Origin: CAZQGO01 sp964593065
GTDB taxonomy: Bacteria; Oederibacteriota; JAAXVQ01
Length of the DNA stretch: 60,865 bases
Direction of reading: 5' to 3'
Assembly: GCA_964593065.1 (NCBI GenBank)
Contig: CAZQGO010000019.1
Span: forward strand, 1-60,865
Shown piece by piece: positions 49,723-57,509 of this stretch. The notes under the pieces are model-generated. The model ran no database searches. It was not told where the DNA came from and saw only the letters and a list, made by a program, of their open reading frames with translations. Both the position numbers and the translations under genes were made by a program. Within the stretch, counting starts at the first letter, position 1, and the number at the start of each line of letters is the position of its first letter.

Positions 49723-51201
49723 TTACGCCGGTTGCACGGAGAACAGGTGGCCGCCCCAGGCCGGCAGGTCCACGTACAGGCCGGCCCGCCGCAGGTCCGC
49801 GCCCTGATATTCATAGCGGCCGTCGGTCAGCAGGTCGGTAAACCTCCAGGACCGATCCCCGTATGAGACTCCGCCCAGCCGGACGTGTCCCTGGGCCGGA
49901 GCCGCGCTGAAATTCACGACCACCAGGCGCCGCCGGTCGTCCTGCTGCCATAAGGTTGCGATCAGATTGCGGTGCGTCGTATTTTCCGGTCCGCGGGGTT
50001 CGACCCGGCACAGGCCCCAGGCGCCGTTTTTCATGTCCGGCCCCGACAGGTCCAGCAGGCGCTCGTAATATTTCAACAGTTCCGGGTGGTCCAGCTCCGC
50101 GGGCCTGCGGCCCAGCTGGATCGGCAGCTTGAGCCTGCGGCCGTGCATCTGGCCCTCGTGAATGAGAACCGCGCCGGGCAGCGTCACGGCCAGCAGGGCC
50201 GCGGCCCGGGACCGCTCCAGGCCGAAGACCGCGGCGGCCCGGGGCTCGTCGTGATTCTCGATGAAGCGCAGGAGCCGGCGCTGGTATTCCCACTCGGCCC
50301 ACAAGTGCAGACTCACCGCCCGGGCGTCCTCGTGCAGCAGGCGGTCGTACAGGCGCTTGTCGTAGCAGTAGTCGAAGCCCAGGCGCTGCAGCGTCCACTC
50401 GAAGTCCCAATAGACTTCGGCCAAGAAGCAGAAATCCGGCCGGATTTTCTTTACGGGCGGGATGATCTCCTCCCAAAATTCACGCCGCGGGGGTTCGCCG
50501 GCGCGGCTCCCCCAGGTGCGGAGAAAAATCTGGGTGAGCAGAAGCATGGCCATGTCGCAGCGGACCCCGTCGCAGATTCCGGCCAAGCGGGACAGGGTGA
50601 GCAGGGCCTGTTCGCGGGCTTGCGGGGAAAAAGCGTGAATCTGGGCCGTATCCGTCCAGGGGGGAAAATAGGGGTCGCGGCCGTGTGCGAAAATGCGTCC
50701 GCCGCTCCGGAAGAATTGGCCCGGCGCGGCCTCCAGGTCTTTTTCCGTGCCGGACATGAACAGGTCGGGACAATCCCGTGTCCAGGGATGGTCCAGGGCC
50801 ACGTGGTTCGGCACGAAATCCAGCATCAGGCGCAGGCCGCGGCGGGCCAATTGTTCGCGGAAGACGGCCAGGCCCTCGGCTCCTCCGAGGTGCGGATCCA
50901 CCTCATAGGCCTGCACGGCGTAGGGCGACCCCGTCACGTCGGCGGGGGAAAAATCGCTCAAGACCTCGTGGAATTCGCGCCGCAAACCGGGATGGTTCAC
51001 GGCCAGGAGCCGCGCCTTCGGGCTGCGCTGCCACACCCCCATGAGCCAGACGGCGTCGAAGTGGCCGGCCGGCTCCAGGGCCTCCTCCGGAACACCGGCC
51101 AGCGTCACGGGCCGCCGGGCGCGGAGGGACAGGTCCTGCAGCCAAACCCAGGCGTTGATCTCGTAAATGCGGGGATGATCCGGCCAGGCACTGTGCGGCA
51201 T
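49723..51201 (-). CDS. GH13 alpha-amylase family glycosidase
   Basis: GH13 enzymes cut or transfer alpha-glucosidic bonds. The 492-aa protein has conserved regions I LDFVPNHVALDHPW, II GVRCDMAML (Asp nucleophile), III FLAEVYWDFEW (Glu) and IV FIENHDEPRAA (Asp), plus a C-terminal beta domain. It has no signal peptide, so acts in the cytosol. AGGTG lies before the ATG. Together with the GH57 branching enzyme and the sugar ABC importer it fits alpha-glucan metabolism; exact activity is not clear. It diverges from the patatin gene. Confidence 0.9.
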   Translation of the reverse strand: MPHSAWPDHPRIYEINAWVWLQDLSLRARRPVTLAGVPEEALEPAGHFDAVWLMGVWQRSPKARLLAVNHPGLRREFHEVLSDFSPADVTGSPYAVQAYEVDPHLGGAEGLAVFREQLARRGLRLMLDFVPNHVALDHPWTRDCPDLFMSGTEKDLEAAPGQFFRSGGRIFAHGRDPYFPPWTDTAQIHAFSPQAREQALLTLSRLAGICDGVRCDMAMLLLTQIFLRTWGSRAGEPPRREFWEEIIPPVKKIRPDFCFLAEVYWDFEWTLQRLGFDYCYDKRLYDRLLHEDARAVSLHLWAEWEYQRRLLRFIENHDEPRAAAVFGLERSRAAALLAVTLPGAVLIHEGQMHGRRLKLPIQLGRRPAELDHPELLKYYERLLDLSGPDMKNGAWGLCRVEPRGPENTTHRNLIATLWQQDDRRRLVVVNFSAAPAQGHVRLGGVSYGDRSWRFTDLLTDGRYEYQGADLRRAGLYVDLPAWGGHLFSVQPA

Positions 51202-51260
51202 GCGGCACCTCTTGCTTCAGCATTATCGCATACCGCCGGGCGTGAAATCCAAAATATCTC

Positions 51261-51290
51261 TTGTGCCTCCGGAGGTCTTTCGTTCATACT
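51261..51290 (+). promoter_or_regulatory. Predicted promoter of the patatin gene
   Basis: TTGTGC (51261-51266) and CATACT (51285-51290) are 18 nt apart, each 4 of 6, about 57 nt before the start codon. Confidence 0.4.
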
Positions 51291-51347
51291 GGCTTGCCCG
51301 CGCTCCCGGCCCGGTGCGGTGGCGCAGACTCAAACGGAGGTCCAGAC

Positions 51348-52358
51348 ATGTCCGGTTTGATCCGCATCCTGTCCTTGGACGGCGGCGGCGTCCGGGGAAT
51401 CATTTACGGGGAAATCCTGATCGCCCTGGAGGAAAAACTGCGGAGCCGCACGGGCGATCCCAGTGCCAGAATCGCCGATTACTTCGATTTGATCGCCGGA
51501 ACCAGTACCGGCGGGATTTTCACCGCCCTCCTGCTGTGCCCGGACCGGGAGCGGACCGCCCGGGCGCGCTATTCGGCTCACGAGGTCTCCGACCTGCTGC
51601 GAACCACGGGCAGCGCCATCTTCCACGTGGATATCTGGCAGGAAATCCGGTCCATGGGGGGCCTGACCGACGAGCGCTATCCGTCCGCGCCCCTGGAGAA
51701 TCTTCTGCGCTCGCTGCTCCAGGAAGTGAAGCTGAGCGATCTGGTCAGGCCCTGCTTGGTGACCGCCTATGACATCCAGGCGCGCCGCGCCGTGTTTTTC
51801 ACCCGCGACAAGGCCGGCCGGGATCCAAAATACGACTTCTACGCGCGCGACGTGGCGCGAGCGACCTCCGCCGCCCCGGCGCTCTTCGAAGTGGCCAACA
51901 TCCGCTCCCTGGCCCAGGAGCCCCACGCCTTCATCGACGGCGGCGTGGTGGCCAACAATCCGGCCCTGTGCGCCTACGCCGAGGCCGTTCAGATGCGGCC
52001 CGAGACCACGGCGCGCCAGCTGCTCCTGCTTTCCCTGGGCCCGGGTCGCGTGCACACCCCCTACCCCTACGCGCACGCGCGCCATTGGGGCGCCATCGAA
52101 TGGCTGAAGCCCTTGCTGGACATCTTCATGTCGGGGGTTTCCGAAACGGTGGATTTTCAACTGCGTAAAATATTCCAACTGGCAGGGGTTCCGGGGCAGT
52201 ACCTGCGCCTGGATCCCGAACTAGACAAGACCTGCTCCCCGGATGTGGACAACGCCACGCTCAAGAATTTGCTGAACCTCAGCGCCGCCGGTTTGCGGGC
52301 CGTCAACACCTACTCTGCGGATCTCGACCGTTTCCTGGAATTGTTGCTCGCGCACTAA
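51348..52358 (+). CDS. Patatin-like phospholipase
   Basis: Patatin-family enzymes are serine lipases that cleave acyl chains from lipids. The 336-aa protein has the oxyanion hole DGGGVRGIIYGEIL, the catalytic serine in DLIAGTSTGGIFTALLL and the Asp in HAFIDGGVVANNPALCAYAEA. GGAGG lies 7 nt before the ATG at 51348; a longer upstream frame was rejected. No signal peptide is seen, so it is cytosolic or peripheral. It is convergent with the HD gene. Some patatins act in anti-phage signalling, but no such partner genes are present here. Confidence 0.93.
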   Translation: MSGLIRILSLDGGGVRGIIYGEILIALEEKLRSRTGDPSARIADYFDLIAGTSTGGIFTALLLCPDRERTARARYSAHEVSDLLRTTGSAIFHVDIWQEIRSMGGLTDERYPSAPLENLLRSLLQEVKLSDLVRPCLVTAYDIQARRAVFFTRDKAGRDPKYDFYARDVARATSAAPALFEVANIRSLAQEPHAFIDGGVVANNPALCAYAEAVQMRPETTARQLLLLSLGPGRVHTPYPYAHARHWGAIEWLKPLLDIFMSGVSETVDFQLRKIFQLAGVPGQYLRLDPELDKTCSPDVDNATLKNLLNLSAAGLRAVNTYSADLDRFLELLLAH

Positions 52359-52384
52359 GCCTGACTTCCCTCCCGGTTTTCCCG

Positions 52385-53002
52385 CTACGGAACACTGCTG
52401 TGTTTTCTTCCCCGCCGGCGCCCGCGTTTCCGCCGCAGGCCGAGTTCCCGCAACATGGCCAGGGATCGCGGGTGCAGGGCCACGCCCTGGCGGCGCAGCC
52501 AGGAGGTCTTGGCGGCCGCCACGGTCTGCCAGGCGGCATCCAAATCCTGAAACGCCAGTTTCCGGATGCGTGCGAGACCTTTCAGCCGGCGCCGCGGTTC
52601 GCTGTAATCCGCGACATAAAGAATTTTTTCCAGCGGCTGCATGCGTGCCCCGCCCGTGGAATGCCGGGCCACCGCCCGGAGAACGCCGGGATCGCGCACG
52701 CGAAAAGCGCGCCTGGCCAAGAACGCGGCGGCGGGGTCGTGCCATAGGCCGGGATTCTTCCGAACCGCGGCGTCGGCATAGCGGCCGTGGTATTTCCGGA
52801 GGATGGCCAGGAGGCGTTGGGGAGGGAGAGAGCGGGCGCAATCGTGCAACAAAGCCGCGAGTGCGGCCCGGCGGGGGGACACTCCCGCGGCCACGGCCAG
52901 CGCGGCCGCCAAATCGGCCACGGCCAGCACGTGCGCGTAGCGCGCGGGGTCGAGAAGGGCGCGGAGTCTTCTCTTGACGGCGGCGAGGTCGGGTCCGCTC
53001 AC
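52385..53002 (-). CDS. yqeK: HD-domain hydrolase, YqeK-like
   Basis: The 205-aa HD-domain protein has RYAHVLAVADLAAALA, LAALLHDCARSLP, LWHDPAAAFLARRAF, AVARHSTGGARMQPLEKILYVADYSEPRRR, matching the YqeK group that hydrolyses diadenosine tetraphosphate. The C-terminus is a basic tail (RRKRGRRRGRKH). The start is GTG at 53000-53002, overlapping the preceding 59-aa gene by 4 nt (GTGA). NadD and RsfS, often beside YqeK, are absent here. The family is likely, the exact activity less sure. Confidence 0.85.
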   Translation of the reverse strand: MSGPDLAAVKRRLRALLDPARYAHVLAVADLAAALAVAAGVSPRRAALAALLHDCARSLPPQRLLAILRKYHGRYADAAVRKNPGLWHDPAAAFLARRAFRVRDPGVLRAVARHSTGGARMQPLEKILYVADYSEPRRRLKGLARIRKLAFQDLDAAWQTVAAAKTSWLRRQGVALHPRSLAMLRELGLRRKRGRRRGRKHSSVP

Positions 53003-53178
53003 CGCACCAAAGCCAGCCACCCGAGGGCGAAAAGCAGGACGCCGGCCGCGATCCAGATCAGGACCTGGCGCAGGAACTCCCCGGTTCCCGCGGGAATGGA
53101 ACGCAAGCGAGTCGCATGCTCGGCCATGTCCAGTTCCTGCTTGACTTCCCGCCGGCGCCTGGCTTTCTGCTTGGTCAT
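52999..53178 (-). CDS. Small single-pass membrane protein (59 aa)
   Basis: The frame from the ATG at 53176-53178 gives 59 residues: a basic N-terminus (MTKQKARRRREVKQELD), a short linker (AEHATRLRSIPAGTGE) and one membrane helix (about 37-57, VLIWIAAGVLLFALGWLAL). GGAGGAGG sits 5 nt before the ATG, a strong ribosome-binding site, and the stop overlaps the HD-gene start (GTGA). No family is recognised. The positive N-terminus predicts it faces the cytosol. Confidence 0.7.
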   Translation of the reverse strand: MTKQKARRRREVKQELDMAEHATRLRSIPAGTGEFLRQVLIWIAAGVLLFALGWLALVR

Positions 53179-53259
53179 GAGTGCCTCCTCCAGTCAATGC
53201 CTGCGCGCTCCGCGCGCGGCTCGGAGCCCCCGGCCTGCTTTCGCCGGGAAGGTGCCAGG

Positions 53260-54144
53260 TCAGGCCTGCAGGCCGGTGAAGATGACGCCCCGGACGATGT
53301 ACTTCTGGAACATCATGTACAGGAAGATGGTCGGCAGGGTCGTCAAGGTCACTACCGCCATGACCACGTTCCAGGGTTCGCCCGCCTCCACCATCTTGTG
53401 CACCCCCAGCATCAGGGTGTACATCTTGGGATCATTGAGGACGATCAGGGGCCAGAAGAACGCGTTCCAGGTCGTGATGAACCCGAAGATCCCCAGGACC
53501 ACCAGGATGGGGGTGGACACGGGAATCACGATCTTGCGGAAAATCAGCCATTCCGAGCAGCCGTCCAAGCGGGCGGCGTCAATGAGATCGCTGGGCAGAC
53601 GTTCAAAAAAGCTTTTCAAAATCAGAATATTGAAGGCCGCCACCACCGTGGGCAGGATGAGGCCCCAATAAGTTGAAATGAGGTTGACATGCGGCAGCGT
53701 CTCGGCGGGAAAACTTTTCATGACCAGATACAGAGGAATCAGGAGACTCTCGGCCGGAATCATCAGGGTGGAGAGAAACAGAATCAGGAGGAATTTTCCC
53801 AGCGGCGGGCGGAGCTTGGCAAAAGCGTAAGCGGCCAGGGTGGACAGGACGATCTGGCCTGCCACAACGCCGAAGCAGTAAATGAGTGAATTGTATATAT
53901 ATGTAGAAAAGGGCACGTGTTTCCAGGCAATCAGGTAAGAAGACCAGTCCAGATGGCCGTAAAACCAGCGCGGCGGCCAGGTAAACATGGCCTGGGCCGG
54001 GGCCAGGGACGTGGCGACCATCCAGGCGAAGGGAATGACCGTCACCACCGCGCCCACCACCAGAGCCAGGGTCCCGGCCCACAAGAACAGTTTCACCGGG
54101 AAGCGCTTGCGGTCATTGACCGAAATCAGGGTCCGGCGTTCCAT
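53260..54144 (-). CDS. Carbohydrate ABC transporter permease (MalG-like)
   Basis: The 294-aa inner-membrane protein has six predicted helices and the EAA loop DAARLDGCSEWLIFRKIVIP that docks to the ATPase, followed by STPILVVLGIFGFI, as in MalG/UgpE permeases. It starts 4 nt after the first permease ends. Sugar specificity cannot be read from sequence. The operon's ATP-binding subunit is not in the window, so a shared MsmX/UgpC-type ATPase is likely elsewhere. Confidence 0.93.
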   Translation of the reverse strand: MERRTLISVNDRKRFPVKLFLWAGTLALVVGAVVTVIPFAWMVATSLAPAQAMFTWPPRWFYGHLDWSSYLIAWKHVPFSTYIYNSLIYCFGVVAGQIVLSTLAAYAFAKLRPPLGKFLLILFLSTLMIPAESLLIPLYLVMKSFPAETLPHVNLISTYWGLILPTVVAAFNILILKSFFERLPSDLIDAARLDGCSEWLIFRKIVIPVSTPILVVLGIFGFITTWNAFFWPLIVLNDPKMYTLMLGVHKMVEAGEPWNVVMAVVTLTTLPTIFLYMMFQKYIVRGVIFTGLQA

Positions 54145-54148
54145 GGGC

Positions 54149-55984
54149 CTATTCTCCTTCCGGTTCGAGGCGGCGCAGCCTGAAGATGGTGATGATCAGC
54201 AGCAGGACCAGCAGGATGACGGAGAGCGCCGCCGCGTAGCCGATGTCCATGTTGAAGAAGGCCTGCTTGTAAATATAGGTGGCGATGACTTCGGTGGAAT
54301 TCATCGGCCCCCCGTTCGTCAGAATATAGACTTCGGTGAAGATCTGCAGGGTGTTGATGATGGTGATGATGAACATGACTGCGATCACCCCGCGGATGGA
54401 GGGCAGGGTCACGTGCCAAATCTTGTTCCACAAGTTGGCGCCGTCGATTTCCGCCTCCTCGTAGAGGGTTTCATCCAGGTTGGTCAGGGCCGCCGAATAG
54501 ATCAGCACCGCCCAGCCGGTGTTCTTCCAGACATACATCAGGACGATGGACAGCAGGGCCAGATTGGGATTGTTCAGCCAGCCGATATGCGCATTCGCCA
54601 CGGGCAGGAGGGCGACGAGTGCGTTTAACAGGCCGAAACCCTGGTCCATGATCCATTTCCACAGGATGGCGGCCGGGACGGTGGGCATTAAAAACGGCAG
54701 GAAGAAAAGGAACTTGATGACCCCCTTGCCCCAGCGCAGCTCGTTGAGAAAAATGGCGATGAACACGGGAATCCAAAAGCCGATGGCCAGGGCCATCACG
54801 CAAAAACCCAGGGCATGCCAGAGGGTCGCCCAGAACATGCTGTCGTGGAAGGCCCGCGCATAGTTGGCCACACCGAGGAAATGCGAAGGGCCCACCGGCG
54901 CATAGTGGTAAAAGGAGATGACCAGCCCCTTGAGCATGGGATACCAGGAAAAAAGAGAGAACGCCAAAAAGGCCGGCAGCAGGAAAAGCAGGGCCGCCCG
55001 TGACATTCTCGTCAGTTTCAGGGATACGGCGCGCCGAGCGGGCGCGCCCGGCCACAAGTCGATCACCGGCGCCTTGGCAGGAGGAAAGGAAATGGAGGGC
55101 GTGGGTTTGGCCAGCTTGGGCAGCTTGGGCTTGCGTCCCAGCTGCTGCCAGCGGGATTTGCGCCGGGCGCTTTTCAACTCTTCGTGCGTAGGCAGGGGCA
55201 CCAAGGGGATTTCCGGTTCCGGCGCCGTTTCAGGGGGAGCGGCAGGTGGAACCGGCGGGGCGGTCGCGGGCGAAGCCGGAGCGGCCGGGGCGCCGTGTTG
55301 TCCCGGAGCCGGCGCACCGACGATCCGCGTGACTTCCTCCGCGGCCGCGGGCGGAGGGGTCAGATCCACGGTCGGGGTTTCAGGTTCGCGGGCCACGGCC
55401 TCGGTCCCGGCCGCGCCCGCCGCGGAGGACGGTTCGGGCGGGGCCAACGCCGCTTCCCATTCCGGCATCTCGACCTTGGATTCGGGGGTGGCAGCAGCCC
55501 TGGCGGATTGTCCGGCGGGCGGGGCCGGCGGTTCCGGCACTGGGGGAAAGTACGTCTCCCCCGGGCCTTCCCTTTCGGCCGGCTCGGCGGCGGGCGGGGC
55601 TTCTTCCCGGGGAGGCGCCGGTGCGGCGGGGCGCGGGGCGGGGGGTTTCTCCAGCTGGTCCCGGGCCTGCATGCGCGCCGTGCGGGGAATCAGTTCGTCC
55701 TGCACGATCTCCTCGCCGGCCGGCTGGACTTCCTCCTCCAGGCTTTCATCGCGCGTGACGATGGAATCCTCAATGGCATCCCGCCGGTAATCCTTGGGGC
55801 GCTTTTTCTGCAGCGGAGCCGCCGGCGCGGGCGCCGGGGTTTCTTCGACCACCGCTTCCGGAGTCGGTGCGATCTGCTCGTCAACCAGGGAATCCAGCAG
55901 TTCGTTGATCTGATCGTCGGTCTGGTTGGAGAGCAGACGGTCGAAAAAATCCGTCGGCAGGCGCTTGCGTCTTGGTGCTGGCAT
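54149..55984 (-). CDS. Carbohydrate ABC transporter permease (MalF-like) with long disordered N-terminal extension
   Basis: The 611-aa protein ends with a normal MalF/UgpA permease (about 326-611), with first helix LLFLLPAFLAFSLFSWYPML and EAA loop YEEAEIDGANLWNKIWHVTLP. Before it lie about 325 residues of low-complexity Pro/Ala/Glu sequence with a few hydrophobic patches (TDFFDRLLSNQTDDQINELLDSL at the start). MalF relatives are usually about 300 aa. The extension should be cytosolic and disordered; it may bind a partner or tether the transporter. It is not a frameshift, as the frame is open throughout and codon use is even. Confidence 0.92.
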   Translation of the reverse strand: MPAPRRKRLPTDFFDRLLSNQTDDQINELLDSLVDEQIAPTPEAVVEETPAPAPAAPLQKKRPKDYRRDAIEDSIVTRDESLEEEVQPAGEEIVQDELIPRTARMQARDQLEKPPAPRPAAPAPPREEAPPAAEPAEREGPGETYFPPVPEPPAPPAGQSARAAATPESKVEMPEWEAALAPPEPSSAAGAAGTEAVAREPETPTVDLTPPPAAAEEVTRIVGAPAPGQHGAPAAPASPATAPPVPPAAPPETAPEPEIPLVPLPTHEELKSARRKSRWQQLGRKPKLPKLAKPTPSISFPPAKAPVIDLWPGAPARRAVSLKLTRMSRAALLFLLPAFLAFSLFSWYPMLKGLVISFYHYAPVGPSHFLGVANYARAFHDSMFWATLWHALGFCVMALAIGFWIPVFIAIFLNELRWGKGVIKFLFFLPFLMPTVPAAILWKWIMDQGFGLLNALVALLPVANAHIGWLNNPNLALLSIVLMYVWKNTGWAVLIYSAALTNLDETLYEEAEIDGANLWNKIWHVTLPSIRGVIAVMFIITIINTLQIFTEVYILTNGGPMNSTEVIATYIYKQAFFNMDIGYAAALSVILLVLLLIITIFRLRRLEPEGE

Positions 55985-55994
55985 GCTCTCTCTC

Positions 55995-57407
55995 CTAAGG
56001 CGCCGTGCCCGCGGAGGTCTGCCCGGTGACGGTGACCGGGACGGCCGCGGGAGGATTCTCCGGTTCCTGAGCCGGCGTTTCGCCGGGGGGAAGCGGTTGG
56101 ACCTGTAAAAGTTCGCGATTGATCTTGTGGTTAAAAGCCCGCATCATGGATTTCAAATCGAGTTCGCGCTCAATGAAGATCGCCTGCAGGGGGTATTTGT
56201 CCAGGGCGTCCTTGATCAGGGGCCACTCCGGCAGGTGCGGTTCATTGCGCGCGTGCGCCAGCTCCTCTTTGACCATGGCGAATTCGGGCAGATTCAAAAG
56301 ATTGGTCGAGGCGGAGAAGGCCCCCGGGAAAATGGTCATTTCCATCTCGTTCATCCGGATCCACTTCCACAGTTGGTTGGCGGGGGACAATTCGAATTCA
56401 ATGTATTTCCAGGCCGCCTCCTGCCGCTCGCGCGGAATCCCGGCGTTGATGATGTACACTTCGCCCGCGGCATGCGAGGCGCGCAGGCCGTGGGGGCCGG
56501 CCGGCAGGGGTGCGATGCCGGTTTGGGCCAGATCCAAACCATACTTGTTGATCAGGGTGGGCAATTCATTGGCCACGCCCATCATCATGGCCACCCGCCC
56601 CAACGCGAACATCTGGGCCACGTCTTCCTGTGTGGGCAGATCGTTGGGCGGTAAAATCCCGTAGCGCCACTTCAAGTCGCGCCAGAACTTCAGGGTCCCG
56701 AGCACTTCGGGCGAGTCCAAGGTCGCGTGCCACCGGCCGTCCGCTCCGCGCGCCACGAGCGTGCCGTTGTTTTGCCAGACGAAATCCATGAAATTCCAGG
56801 TGGTGGGCGTCAAGCCGAAGCCGTACTGCCCCTTGGCCGGCTGTGTAAGCCGTTGGGCAAACTCGACCAGCTCCCGCCAATCCTGGGGGGGGTGGTCCGG
56901 GTCCAGGCCGTCCTGACGGAACAGGTCCTTGCGGTAGAACATCACCATGAAATAGGTATCCTTGGGCACGCCGTAGGTTTTGCCGTCCACGCGCGTGGGC
57001 TCCCAGACGATGGGGGGGATGTAATCCTTCTGGTCCCAGTTTTGAATGTAGGCGTCCATTGGGGCGATAAAGCCCTGGCGCGCCAGGATGGGCAGCGTCC
57101 CGATCCAGACATGCATGACGTCGGGCCCCTTGCCGCCGGCCATGGCGGTCACGAACTCCTGGGGGGAAAACTCGCGCTCCACGCCCTTGATTTTGATATC
57201 CGGGTGCTCCTGTTCGAAGCGCAGCACCGTTTCCTTCCAGAGTTTGAGCTCCTTCACCTGCCGCGAGGGGGGCTTGTTCCAGGCCTCCAAGACGATGTGC
57301 GCCTGGGGGGACACTTCGGTGACGAAATAATAATTTTGCAGCCACACGCTGAACATGAACGCCGCGAGCAAAAAAATGAACAGACCCCAAAATATTTTTC
57401 TCAGCAT
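55995..57407 (-). CDS. Extracellular sugar-binding protein of the ABC importer, membrane-anchored
   Basis: The 470-aa solute-binding protein starts with a membrane segment (about 5-27, FWGLFIFLLAAFMFSVWL) and no lipoprotein cysteine, so it is likely tethered by an uncleaved signal-anchor. The body fits the sugar-binding family (EAWNKPPSRQVKELKLWKET, GPDVMHVWIGTLPILARQG, YGVPKDTYFMVMFYRKDLF, AAGEVYIINAGIPRERQEAAWKYIEFEL). GGAG lies 7 nt before the ATG. It heads an operon with the two permeases (gaps 10 and 4 nt). Confidence 0.9.
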   Translation of the reverse strand: MLRKIFWGLFIFLLAAFMFSVWLQNYYFVTEVSPQAHIVLEAWNKPPSRQVKELKLWKETVLRFEQEHPDIKIKGVEREFSPQEFVTAMAGGKGPDVMHVWIGTLPILARQGFIAPMDAYIQNWDQKDYIPPIVWEPTRVDGKTYGVPKDTYFMVMFYRKDLFRQDGLDPDHPPQDWRELVEFAQRLTQPAKGQYGFGLTPTTWNFMDFVWQNNGTLVARGADGRWHATLDSPEVLGTLKFWRDLKWRYGILPPNDLPTQEDVAQMFALGRVAMMMGVANELPTLINKYGLDLAQTGIAPLPAGPHGLRASHAAGEVYIINAGIPRERQEAAWKYIEFELSPANQLWKWIRMNEMEMTIFPGAFSASTNLLNLPEFAMVKEELAHARNEPHLPEWPLIKDALDKYPLQAIFIERELDLKSMMRAFNHKINRELLQVQPLPPGETPAQEPENPPAAVPVTVTGQTSAGTAP

Positions 57408-57466
57408 GCACAAACTCCGCTCTGCCGCGGTTTTGGCGTCAACGTCCGTCGCGCGCGCTTTCTTGG

Positions 57467-57495
57467 ATGATACAAGCGGGCCGCGGGAATGTCAA
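57467..57495 (-). promoter_or_regulatory. Predicted promoter of the sugar importer operon
   Basis: On the minus strand TTGACA (57490-57495) and TATCAT (57467-57472) are 17 nt apart, 60 nt before the start codon, close to consensus. Confidence 0.65.
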
Positions 57496-57509
57496 GAATG
57501 GCGCTTTCC

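Noticed and set aside
51348..52358. Anti-phage defence system around the patatin gene
   Set aside because: CBASS-type patatins need a cyclase and effector genes; neighbours are GH13 and an HD hydrolase of housekeeping type.
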